From JABDMH01 sp964428345 (GTDB taxonomy: Bacteria > Bacteroidota > Bacteroidia > Chitinophagales > Saprospiraceae): 64,000 bases of DNA. The position numbers were made by a program, and so were the translations under genes. The DNA is taken from the NCBI GenBank assembly GCA_964428345.1, contig CAYRYD010000024.1:21128-85127 (forward strand), in the 5' to 3' direction. Shown one piece after another: positions 1 through 9,828 of the stretch. The stretch's first letter is position 1; every line of letters begins with the position of its first letter. Below the pieces are notes generated by a model, which was given only the letters and a program-made list of their open reading frames with translations, searched no databases and was not told where the DNA came from.

Positions 1-1
1 T

Positions 2-91
2 CAGAAATCGGACTGGCATTTTAAACAGGCCCTTGAGCTCGCTAAAACCAACGCTGACCGGACGGCCATTGTCAGGCTGACAGCCAAATAA
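2..91 (+). CDS. C-terminal end of a probable ECF-type RNA polymerase sigma factor (partial)
   Basis: Only the last 29 codons lie in the window, ending with TAA at 89-91. The visible tail contains HFKQALELAKTNADRTAI, which resembles the C-terminal helical tail of the SigI/SigJ-like sigma factors that carry a TPR-like (DUF6596) extension and end in motifs such as 'ALALAGNPAERRFLERRL'. This is inference from a short piece. A TPR protein of another kind is the main alternative. The 5' part, including any sigma-2 or sigma-4 regions, is outside the window. Confidence 0.4.
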   Translation, partial: QKSDWHFKQALELAKTNADRTAIVRLTAK

Positions 92-832
92 GCTTATATA
101 GCGATCTGAAAGAGAGATCTGGCCGGTCAAATTTTCGCGGGTGCCCTTGTCAGAAAGAATGATCTGGAAAATTTCTGTGAGAAATGTTTGGTTGGTTTAT
201 GGTTGATCGTTCAGCTCATCAATATCATTTTAGGAAAAACCGGACTTTTCGTCAGGATAGATTTCAACTATTTGAGGTTGCTCTCGTCTATCAGATAAAA
301 ACCAAAACCTGGAAAGAAAAATCAGGATGCTCCCGGGTGGTTTCGGGAAGTCATCGGTTAACACTAATTTGATGGTTGTGAAAATGCTCGCATTAAATCG
401 AGATACCCGAATCAATATCAGGATCACGTATCGTCTCTGAATGCATAAATAATACCAGCAATTGAAAAAATAGTAAAGGGATCTTTATTCGGACTAGTAT
501 AATATTGATGTCAATTATTGACAATTTTAAATAAACTGCTATGCATTCTTAAAGTCAACCTCAATAATATAGAGGTAAAGTGAACGTGAAAGCTCTTGTG
601 ATTTATCGGAACTGATGCCGGCAGAGTCATTTTAAGAAATAGCGCCTTTCATCATTCCTATCGCCTGGTTAGCGATGATTCCCTATTGTATGAAGGTGGA
701 AATGACGATGCCGGTTCAGTTCTTTGGGCCTGGTCTGCCTGATTTTGTTATCGTACCACGGGTGTGGGCTGGTATGTAAAACCTCGGATTCTAGTTCTCA
801 TTAGATTTAATTCAGATTCAGTATTAGTGAAA
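92..832. other. Gene-poor gap (about 740 bp)
   Basis: No convincing gene. Frames are interrupted often. The stretch at about 615-740 (+) reads open and ends in a plausible protein tail (residues such as SYRLVSDDSLLYEGG), so it may be a remnant of a decayed gene, but I cannot assign a family. An AT-rich stretch near 490-560 could hold promoter elements for the downstream protease-like gene. No tRNA or strong terminator was seen. Confidence 0.4.
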
Positions 833-1792
833 ATGAAAGTCATACTCATAATTTGGCTTTGTTGGTTTGCAGGATTACCCTCATCAGCGGATTGTACCCG
901 TATCCCATTTGAACTGATTCAAAAAATGATCGTTGTAAGGGCAATCATCAATGGTGTAGCCGGCAATTTTATTGTTGATACCGGAGTGTCAGGTTTAGTA
1001 TTGAATAATCAGCATTTTAGAGGCCGGGATTCAAACAGACAATTTTGTAGTGTGTTGGGTGAAATAAGTCCAATGGAAGTTAACTATGTGGACCTGGAAT
1101 TAGGCGCGTTTGTTAAGAAGAATATGTATGCTGAGATTATCCCGCTGAATATTTCAATTACAGAAAGGCAGATAGTGATTATTGGATTGATTGGTTGCAA
1201 TGTATTTCGTAATTCTACGTTACTGATCGACTATGAGCAGGAGCAGTTGGTGATTTGTGAACCGCAAAAAGGCAATGGGGAGCTAACTTCAAATTTTAAT
1301 GCCTATGGTGGGAAAGATGAAATACCCATAACCTTTGATCTCTGTTTTACCGGTCAGCTTCCCTATATCCGTTTGAAGGCCGGAGTGTTCGTGCTTAAAC
1401 TTATCCTTGATACCGGAGCTGGAATTACCGTTATCGATGAGAACTATAAGGGGAAATGGCAGATTTCCCTGGTGGAAGAAATTGTGGTTGGTAGCCTGGG
1501 ACAGAAACCATATAGATCAGAGAAATTCTTGCTGGATGGATTTCAGATGGGAGAGCGGTATTTTAAAATGAAAGCGATCTTTTTTAATATGACACCAGTC
1601 AACCAAAGGATTGCCGGGCCGGATATTGATGGCATTGCTGGCTATGAGCTGCTCAATGCCTTCAAAACGTTGATCGATTTCAGAAAACGGAAAGTGTACC
1701 TTTGGCCGGGAAGCCGCAAATTACTGGCAACCTGGAGTTCGGTGGATGCAACGATGCAAGAATATAAGCAATCTGACGAGAAGAATCATTAG
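833..1792 (+). CDS. Secreted retropepsin-like aspartyl protease family protein
   Basis: A 319-residue protein from the chosen ATG at 833. An in-frame start at 764 exists, but only the 833 start puts a signal peptide (MKVILIIWLCWFAGLPSSA) at the N terminus. Two DTG motifs are visible, FIVDTG at about residues 46-51 and LILDTG at about 190-195, each followed by small and hydrophobic residues. This is the layout of bacterial gag-polyprotein-like aspartyl proteases with two tandem retropepsin lobes. The protein is probably periplasmic or exported, and the substrate is unknown. It stands alone, with the AraC-TPR regulator about 120 bp downstream on the same strand. Homologues are often called 'aspartyl protease family' without biochemical proof, so activity is inferred. 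Confidence 0.75.
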   Translation: MKVILIIWLCWFAGLPSSADCTRIPFELIQKMIVVRAIINGVAGNFIVDTGVSGLVLNNQHFRGRDSNRQFCSVLGEISPMEVNYVDLELGAFVKKNMYAEIIPLNISITERQIVIIGLIGCNVFRNSTLLIDYEQEQLVICEPQKGNGELTSNFNAYGGKDEIPITFDLCFTGQLPYIRLKAGVFVLKLILDTGAGITVIDENYKGKWQISLVEEIVVGSLGQKPYRSEKFLLDGFQMGERYFKMKAIFFNMTPVNQRIAGPDIDGIAGYELLNAFKTLIDFRKRKVYLWPGSRKLLATWSSVDATMQEYKQSDEKNH

Positions 1793-1912
1793 CAGTTTTT
1801 TATGGTGTATTTATGACATTGGTGAATCTATCTGCATTGGCTTTGATGGGACTGATAATCCTGATTAAGTGCAAATTTGCTTAACTTGTCACCGATTCCT
1901 CAAGGCGATCTG

Positions 1913-3838
1913 ATGCAAGAAAGTGGTTCAAATTCAGACCATCCAGCCCGAACTCCGTCTGATGATGGCTTTATAAGACGGGTGGAGCAGGAAGTGGCAT
2001 CCAACTTCCGGAATGAGCAGTTCAGCGTGGAGGAACTGGCTCAACGGTTGCATCTGAGCCGTTCTCAACTGCATCGCAAATTGAAGCAGGCCACCGGTCA
2101 GTCGGCCAATCAGTTTATTCGCGAGTATCGTTTGCTGCAGGCAGCAGAACTCCTGAAGGAGGAAGATCTCACTGTTGCGGAAATTGCCTTTGAGGTGGGT
2201 TTCGGAAGTCCCAGTTATTTTACCACATGTTTCAGCGATCACTTTGGCTATCCTCCGGGGGAGGCCAGACGCAAACTGAATGAGGTATTGCCACCGGTCG
2301 GGGGGTTGGATAAGTCAGATTCCAGTCAGTCGTTCCCAAAAAACCAATCGATCAGAAAATGGTTATTGGCGGTGGTGCTGATTGCCGGATCGTTTCTGAT
2401 TTTCAAAGCATTTCAACAGACGGTCGTTGCAAATAGTGAAAACAGTGATGCTCCGGGGTCTGATCGATCGATCGCGGTGTTACCCTTTACCAACCTGAAT
2501 GATGATTCGGAAAATGAGTATTTCAGCAACGGGGTGGTGGGAGCCATCAACCGGCATCTATCGCAGATCGGCGACTTAAAAGTCATATCGCTTACCTCCA
2601 CCGGCCGGTATCAAAAGAGCGGCAAAACGGCCAGAGAGATTGGAGAAGAGCTCAAGGTCTCCAATTTACTGGAAGGAAGTATACAGCGTTACCAGGACAT
2701 TGTGCGGATGGAGGTGCGATTGATTGATGCAGGTACGGAAAGGCAGATATGGGCTGAAAACTATGACCGGCAATTGGAGGATATTTTTAAAACCCAAAGT
2801 GAGATCGCAGAGCAGGTTGCCCTGGTATTGAGAGCCACCTTGTCACCGGAGGAAAAGAAAGAGCTGTTCCGGAAGTCGACTGACAATTCAGAGGCCTATG
2901 ATCTTTACCTGAAGGGAGTATATGAACAACGAACCTTTACGAGGGGAGGCATCTATCGGTCCAGTGAATATTTCAGAAAGGCGATCGATCTGGACTCCGG
3001 TTACGCATTGGCCTATGTGGGACTGGCAGCGAGTTATATCTTAAAGGCCAGCATCTTTGGAGCGGAGATGAGTACCAGGGAGGCGATGACCCTGGCAAAA
3101 CCGTTACTGGACAAGGCACTGACGTTCGAACCGGATCTTGAAGAGGCTCGATACTGGAATGGGTTTTATTTATTGTATAATAACTGGGATTGGGAAGGCG
3201 CGGAAAAAGAGTATAAGAAGGCGATTGTCACCAAAAATCCGGATGCATTATGCCTTTATGCCGATCTGCTGAACTTCACCAGGAGGCACCAGGAAGCATT
3301 GACCCTCTGTGAGCAATTGCAACAGATCGAGCCCTATTATCCCAATAACCGGATGATCCTGACACTCTGTTATCTGGAAAGGTATGACGAAGCGACAGAG
3401 TACGCTCAGGCACGTCTGCGATTGTTTAGTAATTACTCTACCCTCGAGAATTACGGTTTCCTGCTTCTAAACATTGGCAAGTACGATGAGGCCATCGAAA
3501 TGTTTCAGCGGGTTGTGGATATTGAGGGCATCCGGTATCCCCGGGTTCTGGGATGGATGGGAGCGACTTATGCCCGGTCCGGTCAACCGGAGAAGGCCAT
3601 GGAGTTATTGGAAGAATTGCAAAGCGAGGTGATTCCAACGAATGCCGGTTCTCCTCACTTTTTTATGGCCGTAATTCATGCAGCTTTGGGTGAGGAGGAA
3701 GCGGCATTGGTCGCCCTGCAAAAAGCTTATGAGTTTCATGAGATGGAGATGCCCTGGCTGAAAAGTGAGCCTCAGTTTTACAACCTGCACGACCAGCCTC
3801 CCTTTCAGGAATTACTCGACAAGGTCGGACTTCAGTAG
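1913..3838 (+). CDS. Membrane-anchored AraC-type regulator with TPR C-terminus
   Basis: A one-protein sensor-regulator of about 641 aa from the ATG at 1913. The longest frame would begin at a TTG at 1877. Domains in order: AraC/XylS double helix-turn-helix at about residues 20-125 (including SVEELAQRLHLSRSQLHRKL and AEIAFEVGFGSPSYF); one transmembrane helix at about 149-168 (WLLAVVLIAGSFLIF); a TolB/FlgO-like domain beginning SIAVLPFTNL at about 190-320; then tetratricopeptide repeats to the C terminus. The arrangement puts the DNA-binding part in the cytoplasm and the TPR part across the membrane, a layout common in Bacteroidota. A TonB-dependent receptor follows on the same strand after a gap of about 500 bp and may be a target, but this is inference. 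Confidence 0.88.
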   Translation: MQESGSNSDHPARTPSDDGFIRRVEQEVASNFRNEQFSVEELAQRLHLSRSQLHRKLKQATGQSANQFIREYRLLQAAELLKEEDLTVAEIAFEVGFGSPSYFTTCFSDHFGYPPGEARRKLNEVLPPVGGLDKSDSSQSFPKNQSIRKWLLAVVLIAGSFLIFKAFQQTVVANSENSDAPGSDRSIAVLPFTNLNDDSENEYFSNGVVGAINRHLSQIGDLKVISLTSTGRYQKSGKTAREIGEELKVSNLLEGSIQRYQDIVRMEVRLIDAGTERQIWAENYDRQLEDIFKTQSEIAEQVALVLRATLSPEEKKELFRKSTDNSEAYDLYLKGVYEQRTFTRGGIYRSSEYFRKAIDLDSGYALAYVGLAASYILKASIFGAEMSTREAMTLAKPLLDKALTFEPDLEEARYWNGFYLLYNNWDWEGAEKEYKKAIVTKNPDALCLYADLLNFTRRHQEALTLCEQLQQIEPYYPNNRMILTLCYLERYDEATEYAQARLRLFSNYSTLENYGFLLLNIGKYDEAIEMFQRVVDIEGIRYPRVLGWMGATYARSGQPEKAMELLEELQSEVIPTNAGSPHFFMAVIHAALGEEEAALVALQKAYEFHEMEMPWLKSEPQFYNLHDQPPFQELLDKVGLQ

Positions 3839-4335
3839 TTGGAAACCAGGAAGATGATGAGTAACTTCTTACCACCATGGTCATGTTGAAAAATGGTGTT
3901 TTCAAGTATGGGCTATTTCGAACATATCTTATCATTATCAATGGACTTCAAAAGGACCTGTTATGAAGATCCATGAATTATCACTTCAGGAAACGGAAGA
4001 AATTGTGTCATAGATCACTACCCATCTGGTGTTTAATTCCTGGCACTTCCTGGTTTTGAAAAGTAATGCTTAAGGTCGGCTTCGTGCCGGCTTGAGATTG
4101 CGGCAATCAGCCCGGGACCGTATTCACCAAGTCTGAAACGCACTTTCAGCACAGGATGCAACAAATCTGCATGTCACTGCAACATCTTTTAAAGGGTTCC
4201 CCAAAATCTTTAAACAATCGGCAACATGAACGTTCATTGCCATCCCTGGCAGGCACTCATCTTTGCAAAGACAACCCGATTGATCGATTGGTAACAGCAA
4301 ATACCGGTCGATGCCAAATTGAAAAACTATGAAAA
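3839..4335. other. Intergenic region between AraC-TPR gene and TonB receptor
   Basis: About 500 bp without a supported gene. It must contain the receptor promoter. A 16-codon ORF at 3963-4013 (+) encodes a peptide that resembles the start of a Bacteroidota double-glycine leader, but it stops before any GG and is not called. No clear hairpin terminator was seen. Confidence 0.4.
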
Positions 4336-6816
4336 ATGGATGGCTTGAATATTAACCAAAACACGAACCCGGTGAAACCCCGGAAAGCGTCAGCCTTCGA
4401 TCGAAAGAAGGAAATCCTGGTATTGCTGGCCCTGGTATTGGGCTTTTTCTTTTCCATGGAAGCACAGGTAAGTATCACCGGAGCGGTAAAAACGCAGGAT
4501 AACCAATCCGTACCCTTTGCCAATGTTTTGCTTTTGCACCCAAAAGACTCCTCACTCGTTTTGGGTACCATCACGGATGAAATGGGAGCATTTATCCTGG
4601 AGGCTCAGCCTGGTACGTACCGCATCGAAGTTTCGTTGATCGGATATCAATTCATCGATCGATGGATCAACGTTGACCCTTCCGAAGAATTCCTGCCCCT
4701 TGGTGAATTTCACCTTTTGGAGGATGTACAGGAATTGAATGAGGTGGTCGTGAAAGGGCAAAAACCGGTATTTGTCAAGCAGATTGACCGGACGGTCGTC
4801 AATGTGCAAAGCAGTATGATTGGATCCGGAAATTCGGCCCTGGATGTTTTGGAGAAAAGTCCGGGGGTGGTCGTAAACCGGCAAAGTAACAGTATCGCCC
4901 TGAATGGAAAAACCGGAGTACTGATCATGATCAACAATAAGGTAACCCGTTTACCCATGGATGCCGTGGTACAGATGCTGGACGGAATGAGTGCCGCCAA
5001 TATTGAAAAAGTCGAACTGATCACCTCTCCGCCTGCCAGGTATGACGCAGAAGGTGATGCCGGAATCATTCATATCGTGATGATCGAGCGCAGTGACATG
5101 GGCATCAATGGTAATATCGGGGCAACCCTGGGATACAACCGTGCCGAAACTCTGGGCACTAGCTTTAACCTGAACCAACGCAGTAAACAACTGAATTCCT
5201 TCCTGAATTATTCGGTACTGCATGACCGCAACAAGCATCACTGGATCAACGAACGTTACCGGCCGGATGGCCAATTTACCCGGTCCAATATCAGTAACAG
5301 TTTGCGGGATCCGGTTACCACGGTGCAAAACCTGCAAGCTGGCTTTGAGTATACCCTGACGGATAAAACTACGGCCAACCTGCTCCTGTCGGGATACCGG
5401 CGAAAATGGGATCTGCACGCTTCAACCGGCAATGTCAACAAGCTGGCAGCCGATTCAACTTATTATACGAATATGACGTTGGCAGAAATCAACCGTTGGC
5501 AAAGTGCATCCGGCAGTCTTGGTCTCAATCACCGTCTGAACGACCGGCAGGAGATCAGTCTTTCGTTTGACTATCTTTATTATCACAACAATAATCCATC
5601 GGATTATCAAAACCAGAGCAGGTACAATCAGTCACACCTGACGGAGACTGCAGTGATCGAGGTAGAAAAGTTGACTCCGATCAATTTCAGGGTCCTCAAT
5701 CTGGACTACAGCAATCGGATCAATGACCAATGGTCGATCAATGCCGGGGTCAAGGGAACGATGTCCCATTTTACCAACGACGTCAGGGTCAGAAGACTGG
5801 TTCAGGGTGAAATGATAACGGATCCGGAATTGACCAACAGCTCCAATCTAGACGAGGAGATTCTGGCAGCATATGGATCCTGGCAATGGCAGCCCCGTGA
5901 GCAATGGAGTGTTCAGGGTGGTTTGCGTTATGAATTTACCAACACTTATCTCAGCACTCCGGAGGAAAGCGGTTTGGTGGACCGGAAGTTTGGCAACCTT
6001 TTTCCCAGCCTGTTTATCACCCGCCGACTCGGTGAAAATCAGAGCATCCTTTTGGCTTACAGCAGGAGGATAACCCGTCCTACCTTCAACGATATGGCAC
6101 CCTTTGTCTTCTTTATTGGACCAAGTAGTTTTGTAGCGGGAAATCTTGCACTCAGGCCGGCTGTCAGTGATGGGGCAGAACTGAGTTATCAGTTGAGAAG
6201 ATGGTGGGTTTCCTTCAAATACAGCTATACCAAAGATGATATCGCTTTCCTGCAGCCGGAAATCAGTCCAGGTTCCGAGGACCAGATTTTTCGTTCTCAA
6301 AACCTGAAGTACATGAAGACTATGGGGATCAATTTGACATTTCCAATGACAATAACGCCCTGGTGGGAGATGCAAAACGACGCATCGATTCACCTGCACC
6401 AATATGAGTCCCGGCACCTTATCCAAAATGTGAGCCGGACCATAAAGAGCTTTACCGTGAATACCACCAGTACATTCAAACTACCGCAGGACCTTTCGGT
6501 TGAGCTTTCCGGGTATTATCAATCGGCTTCGGTCTGGGGTATATCGCAATTTAAACCGATTGGTAGAATCAATCTTGGCATCCGGAAAGAACTGAGAAAT
6601 GAGGCAAGGATAACCCTGATGGTCAACGATTTGCTCAATACCTCCATCTGGAAACTGGAAACGGAGGTGGAAAGTGTTGCTGAGCGGACCTATATGGAGT
6701 ATGATTGGGGAAACAGGGCTATTAGTCTTACCTTTAATCAAAATTTCGGTAACCGCAAATTGAAGACTGTGGAGATCCAGTCGGGTTCTGAATCAGAAAG
6801 AAGCCGTGTGCAATGA
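4336..6816 (+). CDS. Outer-membrane TonB-dependent receptor, CarboxypepD_reg type
   Basis: An 826-residue outer-membrane beta-barrel protein. The N terminus has an extended signal region with a hydrophobic core (about 27-43, VLLALVLGFFFSMEAQ). Next is a carboxypeptidase-regulatory-like beta-sandwich (about 45-130, from VSITGAVKTQ), then a plug-like domain (about 130-235, with VVKGQKPVFVKQIDRTVV and YDAEGDAGIIHI). The remainder alternates polar and aromatic strands typical of the 'outer membrane beta-barrel family protein' (OMP_b-brl_3). It resembles the receptor-like group that lacks a SusD partner, and no susD lies nearby. The ligand is unknown. The C terminus is not obviously truncated. The AraC-TPR regulator upstream is a candidate controller. 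Confidence 0.87.
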   Translation: MDGLNINQNTNPVKPRKASAFDRKKEILVLLALVLGFFFSMEAQVSITGAVKTQDNQSVPFANVLLLHPKDSSLVLGTITDEMGAFILEAQPGTYRIEVSLIGYQFIDRWINVDPSEEFLPLGEFHLLEDVQELNEVVVKGQKPVFVKQIDRTVVNVQSSMIGSGNSALDVLEKSPGVVVNRQSNSIALNGKTGVLIMINNKVTRLPMDAVVQMLDGMSAANIEKVELITSPPARYDAEGDAGIIHIVMIERSDMGINGNIGATLGYNRAETLGTSFNLNQRSKQLNSFLNYSVLHDRNKHHWINERYRPDGQFTRSNISNSLRDPVTTVQNLQAGFEYTLTDKTTANLLLSGYRRKWDLHASTGNVNKLAADSTYYTNMTLAEINRWQSASGSLGLNHRLNDRQEISLSFDYLYYHNNNPSDYQNQSRYNQSHLTETAVIEVEKLTPINFRVLNLDYSNRINDQWSINAGVKGTMSHFTNDVRVRRLVQGEMITDPELTNSSNLDEEILAAYGSWQWQPREQWSVQGGLRYEFTNTYLSTPEESGLVDRKFGNLFPSLFITRRLGENQSILLAYSRRITRPTFNDMAPFVFFIGPSSFVAGNLALRPAVSDGAELSYQLRRWWVSFKYSYTKDDIAFLQPEISPGSEDQIFRSQNLKYMKTMGINLTFPMTITPWWEMQNDASIHLHQYESRHLIQNVSRTIKSFTVNTTSTFKLPQDLSVELSGYYQSASVWGISQFKPIGRINLGIRKELRNEARITLMVNDLLNTSIWKLETEVESVAERTYMEYDWGNRAISLTFNQNFGNRKLKTVEIQSGSESERSRVQ

Positions 6817-6989
6817 CCCATGGAGATCTGACCTCCCTGCCAGTTCAGAAAAGTGAAGAATAGAGAATCGTTGCGCGTCTGAAAAGAAATCTAATCTCTA
6901 TTGGATAATTAGCTCTAAATTCGAATGAGTGAATTAACGAAGCTGAGAGGGAAGGGTACCCCTTAAAAACTAAACGGATTTTAAATCGC

Positions 6990-7700
6990 ATGGATGTTCA
7001 GCGCATTTTCATCATTCTGGTGGATATCAGCGGTTATACCAGATTCATAAAATACCATAAATCAGCCCTGCTGCACGCCGAGAAAATTGTTTCCGAACTC
7101 ATGGAAGCCATTTTAAAAGAAGTGGAGGTGCCGGTGGTTGCCCATGAGATCCTTGGGGATGCCATCAGCATGTATGCACTGGATGAGGCCAGACCCGGCC
7201 AATCGGATCAGATCTACCATCAATTGCAAAAGTACTTCCTTGCCTTTTGGGAAAGAGAAGCTACCCTGATCAGTGCCTGCAAACTTTGTCCCTGCGATGC
7301 CTGCAAGCAGGTGGGCCAGCTGAAACTCAAGGCTGTTCTGCATGTCGGTGAGGCAGCCTTCAGTACCATCATGAATACCACAAAAATTTCGGGAGAAGAT
7401 GTGATCATTGCCCATCGTCTCCTGAAAAATTCAGTTCCGTCCAGTGAATATATTTTAATGACCGAAGCATTCGTCAACCGGTCTCAATTGCAGGACCAAG
7501 AGCCACTGATACCCTGTGTCGAACAGTGTGAGGGCATTGGGGAGGTCAGAGCCTTTTACCGGGTTTTTGGAGATAATGAAGTCCCGGAGACCAAAGGTTC
7601 ACTCCTGAGAATACTGCGGGATTTTTTCAGGCTGGAAAAATATCTGTTTCTGCGACGGTCAGGTTCACCAGCCTATCGTTTTCGCAATTTACCGCAATAA
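6990..7700 (+). CDS. DUF2652 family, nucleotide-cyclase-like protein
   Basis: A 236-residue cytoplasmic protein. The N terminus (IFIILVDISGYTRFIKYHKS) followed by 'HAEKIVSELMEAIL' and 'EILGDAISMYAL' is the class III adenylate/guanylate cyclase-like fold seen in the DUF2652 family. A cysteine cluster CKLCPCDACKQVGQLKLK at about residues 94-111 is typical of this family. The second metal-binding aspartate and the usual substrate residues cannot be confirmed by eye, so catalysis is uncertain. It stands as a single gene between the TonB receptor and the saccharopine dehydrogenase-like gene. Confidence 0.78.
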   Translation: MDVQRIFIILVDISGYTRFIKYHKSALLHAEKIVSELMEAILKEVEVPVVAHEILGDAISMYALDEARPGQSDQIYHQLQKYFLAFWEREATLISACKLCPCDACKQVGQLKLKAVLHVGEAAFSTIMNTTKISGEDVIIAHRLLKNSVPSSEYILMTEAFVNRSQLQDQEPLIPCVEQCEGIGEVRAFYRVFGDNEVPETKGSLLRILRDFFRLEKYLFLRRSGSPAYRFRNLPQ

Positions 7701-7894
7701 CTGATCTTTAATAACCAGGTATCAAAATCCTGGTCAATCCAGAATCGAAACGCCATTGGTAGAATTGATCCTTCTAACGCTGGCATTGCAGGTCTGAGAC
7801 CAGGAAGATTTGAAGTGATTAATGGATCGGCTGGATCGGTGATGCTGATTTTTTTACTTTAACACCAATAATGTTGTTATTGCAAATTGACATT

Positions 7895-9055
7895 ATGATG
7901 AAGACCCCTAGTATTATCATTGCCGGAGCTGGCGGTATTGCCCAGGCAGCGGCCCTGATGCTGGCAGAATGGACTGAGGTCCCGCTCACGATCTATATTG
8001 GTAACCGTACTGTGGCCAATGCAGAAAAGGTGGCCCACTGGGTCAGGGAGGGTACCACCGGACCTGGCCGGATCGAGACCTTTCAGCTGACTCCGGATGA
8101 GATCACGCCTGAAATGGAAACAATCCTGGAGAAGTGTGATATTCTGCTCGATTGTCTCCCGGGAAAACTGGCTCCAGCCCTGGCCGGTCTGGCAAACCGG
8201 TTTCATTTACACTACGCCAATCTGACTGAGTATGTCGCGGAAACAGAAGCGATCAAATCCCTTGCCATTGATGCCACGACCGGGTTTGTGCTTCAAACCG
8301 GCCTGGATCCGGGTTATATCGATGTTTTGGCACATCACCTTTACCAGCAGTTTTGCCGGGATTATCGGGTAGCGATGGTTGATAAACTGGAGATGAAGGT
8401 AGGAGCCCTGACCCTGCATGCCGTACCACCTCATTATTACGGATTTACCTGGAGTCCGGTCGGGGTAGCAACCGAATACCTGCACGATACTCTGGTGCTA
8501 CGCGATTTTCAAAAGTTAACACTGCCTGCTCTTTCGCAAAGAAGTCAACTGATTATTAACGGTATTCTTTATGAAGATGATCTGACCTCCGGGGGAGCGG
8601 CCGACCTGCCGGATGCGTTGGCAGGAAAAGTCAGGTATCTGGATTACAAGACCTTGAGACACCCGGGTCATTATGCCTGGGTATTAGACCAGTTGCAGGA
8701 TTTGGGAGAAACGCCAACGGTGATTGAGGCTTTACAAACGAAAATGGAAGCAGTCATTCCGCATCTGGAAGATGATCAGGTTATTCTTTATGCTGCCGTG
8801 GAAGGAAGGGATTCCGGGGGTATTTTGCGCAGACGGGAAATGGCCCGCAGGATACAACCGATGATGGTGGGGAAGTACCGGTTGCGTGCCATCCAGACTA
8901 CAACTGCCGCACCCCTCCTGCAGGTAGCACATTTATTGTTGGAATCACCTCAGCGGGGAGTCATACTTCAAAGTCAGATAGACCCGGAGCCATTTCTAAA
9001 TGGAAAATTTATCAGAAAGGTCTATGGTGAATTACCGGATGGACGTTTGTCATAG
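7895..9055 (+). CDS. Saccharopine dehydrogenase-like NAD(P)-binding oxidoreductase
   Basis: About 386 aa from the ATG pair at 7895. A start at 7871 would add eight hydrophobic residues. The N-terminal Rossmann motif IIIAGAGGIAQAAALML is clear, followed by a saccharopine-dehydrogenase-like core (for example QTGLDPGYIDVLAHHLY at about residues 140-157, a hallmark of the family). Related Bacteroidota proteins are annotated as saccharopine dehydrogenase or carboxynorspermidine-synthase-like. No lysine-pathway partner lies beside it, so the true substrate is unknown. Confidence 0.8.
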   Translation: MMKTPSIIIAGAGGIAQAAALMLAEWTEVPLTIYIGNRTVANAEKVAHWVREGTTGPGRIETFQLTPDEITPEMETILEKCDILLDCLPGKLAPALAGLANRFHLHYANLTEYVAETEAIKSLAIDATTGFVLQTGLDPGYIDVLAHHLYQQFCRDYRVAMVDKLEMKVGALTLHAVPPHYYGFTWSPVGVATEYLHDTLVLRDFQKLTLPALSQRSQLIINGILYEDDLTSGGAADLPDALAGKVRYLDYKTLRHPGHYAWVLDQLQDLGETPTVIEALQTKMEAVIPHLEDDQVILYAAVEGRDSGGILRRREMARRIQPMMVGKYRLRAIQTTTAAPLLQVAHLLLESPQRGVILQSQIDPEPFLNGKFIRKVYGELPDGRLS

Positions 9056-9086
9056 GACCGGTATTTTGACTGGTCGATCTGCCGGT

Positions 9087-9662
9087 TTATGAGATCCCGA
9101 ACAGGTGCGCTTTAAAGAGTTTGACGGCAATGGCGAGCAGAATGATCCCAAAAACCTTCCTTAGAACATTAGCTCCACCCTGGCCGATTTTCCGTTCGAT
9201 CCAGCTGGCACTTCGCAAAACCAGATAGACCAGGATTACATTGATGACGATACCGATGATGATGTCAATTTGACTGAATTCAGCCTTTAACGTTAAAATG
9301 GTGGTCAGGGTTCCCGCTCCTGCGATCAGAGGAAACGCCAGGGGGACGATGGTACCGGAATCGGCTGAGGGATCATCCCGGAAAATCGGAATGTTTAATA
9401 TCATTTCGAGTCCGATCAGAAAAATGACAATAGCGCCGGCAACGGCAAAGGAAGAAATATCGACTCCAAACAATTTTAACAGGCTTTCACCAAAGAATAA
9501 AAAAACGATCATGATCACGCCGGCCACGATGCTGGCCTTGGCCGATTGAATATTGACCCCTTTTTTCTTGAGATTGATCACGATCGGGAGCGATCCGGGT
9601 ATGTCGATCACTGAAAAAAGGATAAGGGTAACCGAAATGATTTCTTTAAAACCTGGGGTCAT
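9087..9662 (-). CDS. MarC/NAAT-family integral membrane protein
   Basis: A 191-residue inner-membrane protein with about six hydrophobic segments. The opening MTPGFKEIISVTLILFSVID and the 'IDIPGSLPIVINLKKKG' loop fit the MarC family (UPF0056), as does its length of about 190-210 aa. The function of MarC proteins is unresolved. The early link to multiple antibiotic resistance was not upheld, and transport is only presumed. It converges with the saccharopine dehydrogenase-like gene and precedes tilS on the same strand. Confidence 0.85.
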   Translation of the reverse strand: MTPGFKEIISVTLILFSVIDIPGSLPIVINLKKKGVNIQSAKASIVAGVIMIVFLFFGESLLKLFGVDISSFAVAGAIVIFLIGLEMILNIPIFRDDPSADSGTIVPLAFPLIAGAGTLTTILTLKAEFSQIDIIIGIVINVILVYLVLRSASWIERKIGQGGANVLRKVFGIILLAIAVKLFKAHLFGIS

Positions 9663-9828
9663 AATAATATGATTTATGATAGAGTCAAAATGCTGACAAC
9701 AGTCGGAACAGTATATGTGACATTGACCGGTGTAAATAAAATTTTCTTAAGATTAAGAAATGGTCGTTATCATTAATCCTTTTTTTATGCATGAAAGCTG
9801 TTTTCAGATGCTCACAAAAGTCATCCGG

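Noticed and set aside
3963..4013. Short ORF resembling a double-glycine peptide leader (MKIHELSLQETEEIVS)
   Set aside because: Stops before any GG motif or core peptide and there is no transporter or maturation gene nearby; most likely chance.
5848..6426. Long antisense frame within the TonB receptor gene
   Set aside because: Shadow of the coding strand; the receptor reading frame is strongly supported.
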